From Asaia bogorensis (GTDB lineage Bacteria > Pseudomonadota > Alphaproteobacteria > Acetobacterales > Acetobacteraceae): a stretch of 14,034 bases of DNA. A program made the position numbers and the translations under genes. Below the pieces are notes generated by a model. That model saw only the letters and a list, made by a program, of their open reading frames with translations, had not been told where the DNA came from and made no database searches. Positions 13,493 to 14,034 of this stretch are shown here, piece by piece; positions within the stretch are counted from its first letter, which is position 1; every line of letters begins with the position of its first letter. The DNA lies in contig CAMCEP010000045.1 in the NCBI GenBank assembly GCA_945873675.1, positions 1 to 14,034 of the forward strand. Direction: 5' to 3'.

Positions 13493-14034
13493 ATGCAGCA
13501 CATCGTCATCAGCGGCGCTTCCCGTGGGCTTGGCGCCGAATTAGCGCAACGATTCGCGGCTCCCGGCATTAAGCTTTTGCTAACCGCCCGTGGCGCCGAT
13601 GCACTCAGCAAAATTGCGGATGCCTGCCGCGCAGCGGGGGCCGAGGTTCAAACCCTGGTTTGCGACATCAGGGACCACGAAACCCTTGGCGCCACGCTGC
13701 TAGCCTTCGATGCCGCCGCCCCAATTGATCTGCTCATCGCCAATGCCGGAACCTCAACGGGTACCAGCCTGGAGGGGCAGCCAGAAACCCATGACAAGGC
13801 CACAAGGCAAATAGAGGTCAATCTGCTCGGCGCCATGGCCTTGGTCGGGCCCCTACTGCCGCGCCTGCGCGGAAGGCGACAGGGGCGGATTGTGCTGGTG
13901 GCCTCCCTTGCCGGGCTTCGCGGCCTGCCGGATTCACCCGGTTATTCAGCCAGCAAGGCCGGGCTGATCGCCTGGGGTGAGGCGCTTCGCGCCGCGGAAG
14001 CAGCCCATGGTATTGGGGTCACGGTCATTGGCCC
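13493..14034 (+). CDS. short-chain dehydrogenase/reductase (SDR), partial at right edge
   Basis: This is an NAD(P)-dependent classical SDR with a Rossmann fold; about 180 residues are present and the C-terminus is cut off by the window. The cofactor-binding motif SGASRGLGAE starts at residue 7. The NAG motif lies at 84-86, the catalytic Ser138 is in VASLAG, and the active-site YSASK has Tyr151 and Lys155. A GAGG (13487-13490) and an AAAGGAG slightly further up precede the ATG. Its divergent position beside capsule export genes suggests a role in capsule precursor or lipid-anchor synthesis, by analogy with RkpH of Sinorhizobium K-antigen loci. That is inference, since SDR substrates cannot be read from sequence. 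Confidence 0.92.
   Translation, partial: MQHIVISGASRGLGAELAQRFAAPGIKLLLTARGADALSKIADACRAAGAEVQTLVCDIRDHETLGATLLAFDAAAPIDLLIANAGTSTGTSLEGQPETHDKATRQIEVNLLGAMALVGPLLPRLRGRRQGRIVLVASLAGLRGLPDSPGYSASKAGLIAWGEALRAAEAAHGIGVTVIG

Noticed and set aside
1..14034. CRISPR array, toxin-antitoxin pair, prophage or defence island
   Set aside because: No regularly spaced repeats, small paired regulator/toxin genes, phage structural genes or defence-type nucleases were seen on either strand.

Overview
The window looks like chromosomal DNA of a GC-rich alphaproteobacterium. The gene content (a Ppx/GppA phosphatase, rlmE and guaB in a row, tRNA-Gln with a CUG anticodon, short paired ChrA proteins, KpsD/KpsE-type capsule export) suggests Rhodospirillales or Acetobacteraceae. 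This placement is inferred from gene style and codon use, not from a database comparison.

Region by region: (a) 1-478 is transposon debris: the C-terminal end of an IS110-family transposase, running in from the left edge, abuts the C-terminal end of an IS3-family OrfB. (b) 533-2233 is a nucleobase (NCS2) permease with an unusual extra C-terminal domain resembling a degenerate GHKL/RsbW-type ATPase. A roughly 300-base non-coding stretch follows, with a perfect 12-bp inverted repeat. (c) A tRNA-Gln(CUG) gene lies on the minus strand, its 3' end facing the permease and IS debris. (d) 2725-6067 is a plus-strand housekeeping cluster: Ppx/GppA phosphatase, rlmE (23S rRNA 2'-O-methyltransferase) and guaB (IMP dehydrogenase). 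(e) 6064-8392 on the minus strand is a tightly coupled three-gene unit: two half-size chromate-transporter (CHR) proteins and a flavin/iron-sulfur reductase of the FrhB/BciB/HCAR family. The genes are joined by ATGA and GTGA start/stop overlaps, and the last one collides tail-to-tail with guaB. (f) 8464-13281 on the minus strand is an ABC-transporter-dependent capsule export operon: a small lipoprotein, KpsM-like permease, KpsT-like ATPase, KpsE-like inner-membrane/periplasmic protein, and KpsD-like outer-membrane export (OPX) protein. (g) An AT-richer divergent promoter region separates this operon from a short-chain dehydrogenase gene that runs off the right edge.

The capsule operon is a nearly complete export machine: KpsM/KpsT pump the polysaccharide across the inner membrane, and KpsE/KpsD carry it across the periplasm and outer membrane. 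No glycan-synthesis genes lie in the window apart from possibly the dehydrogenase. The most unusual items are the permease-ATPase-like fusion, the CHR-CHR-reductase unit, and the lipoprotein coupled to kpsM. None of these proves a new system.
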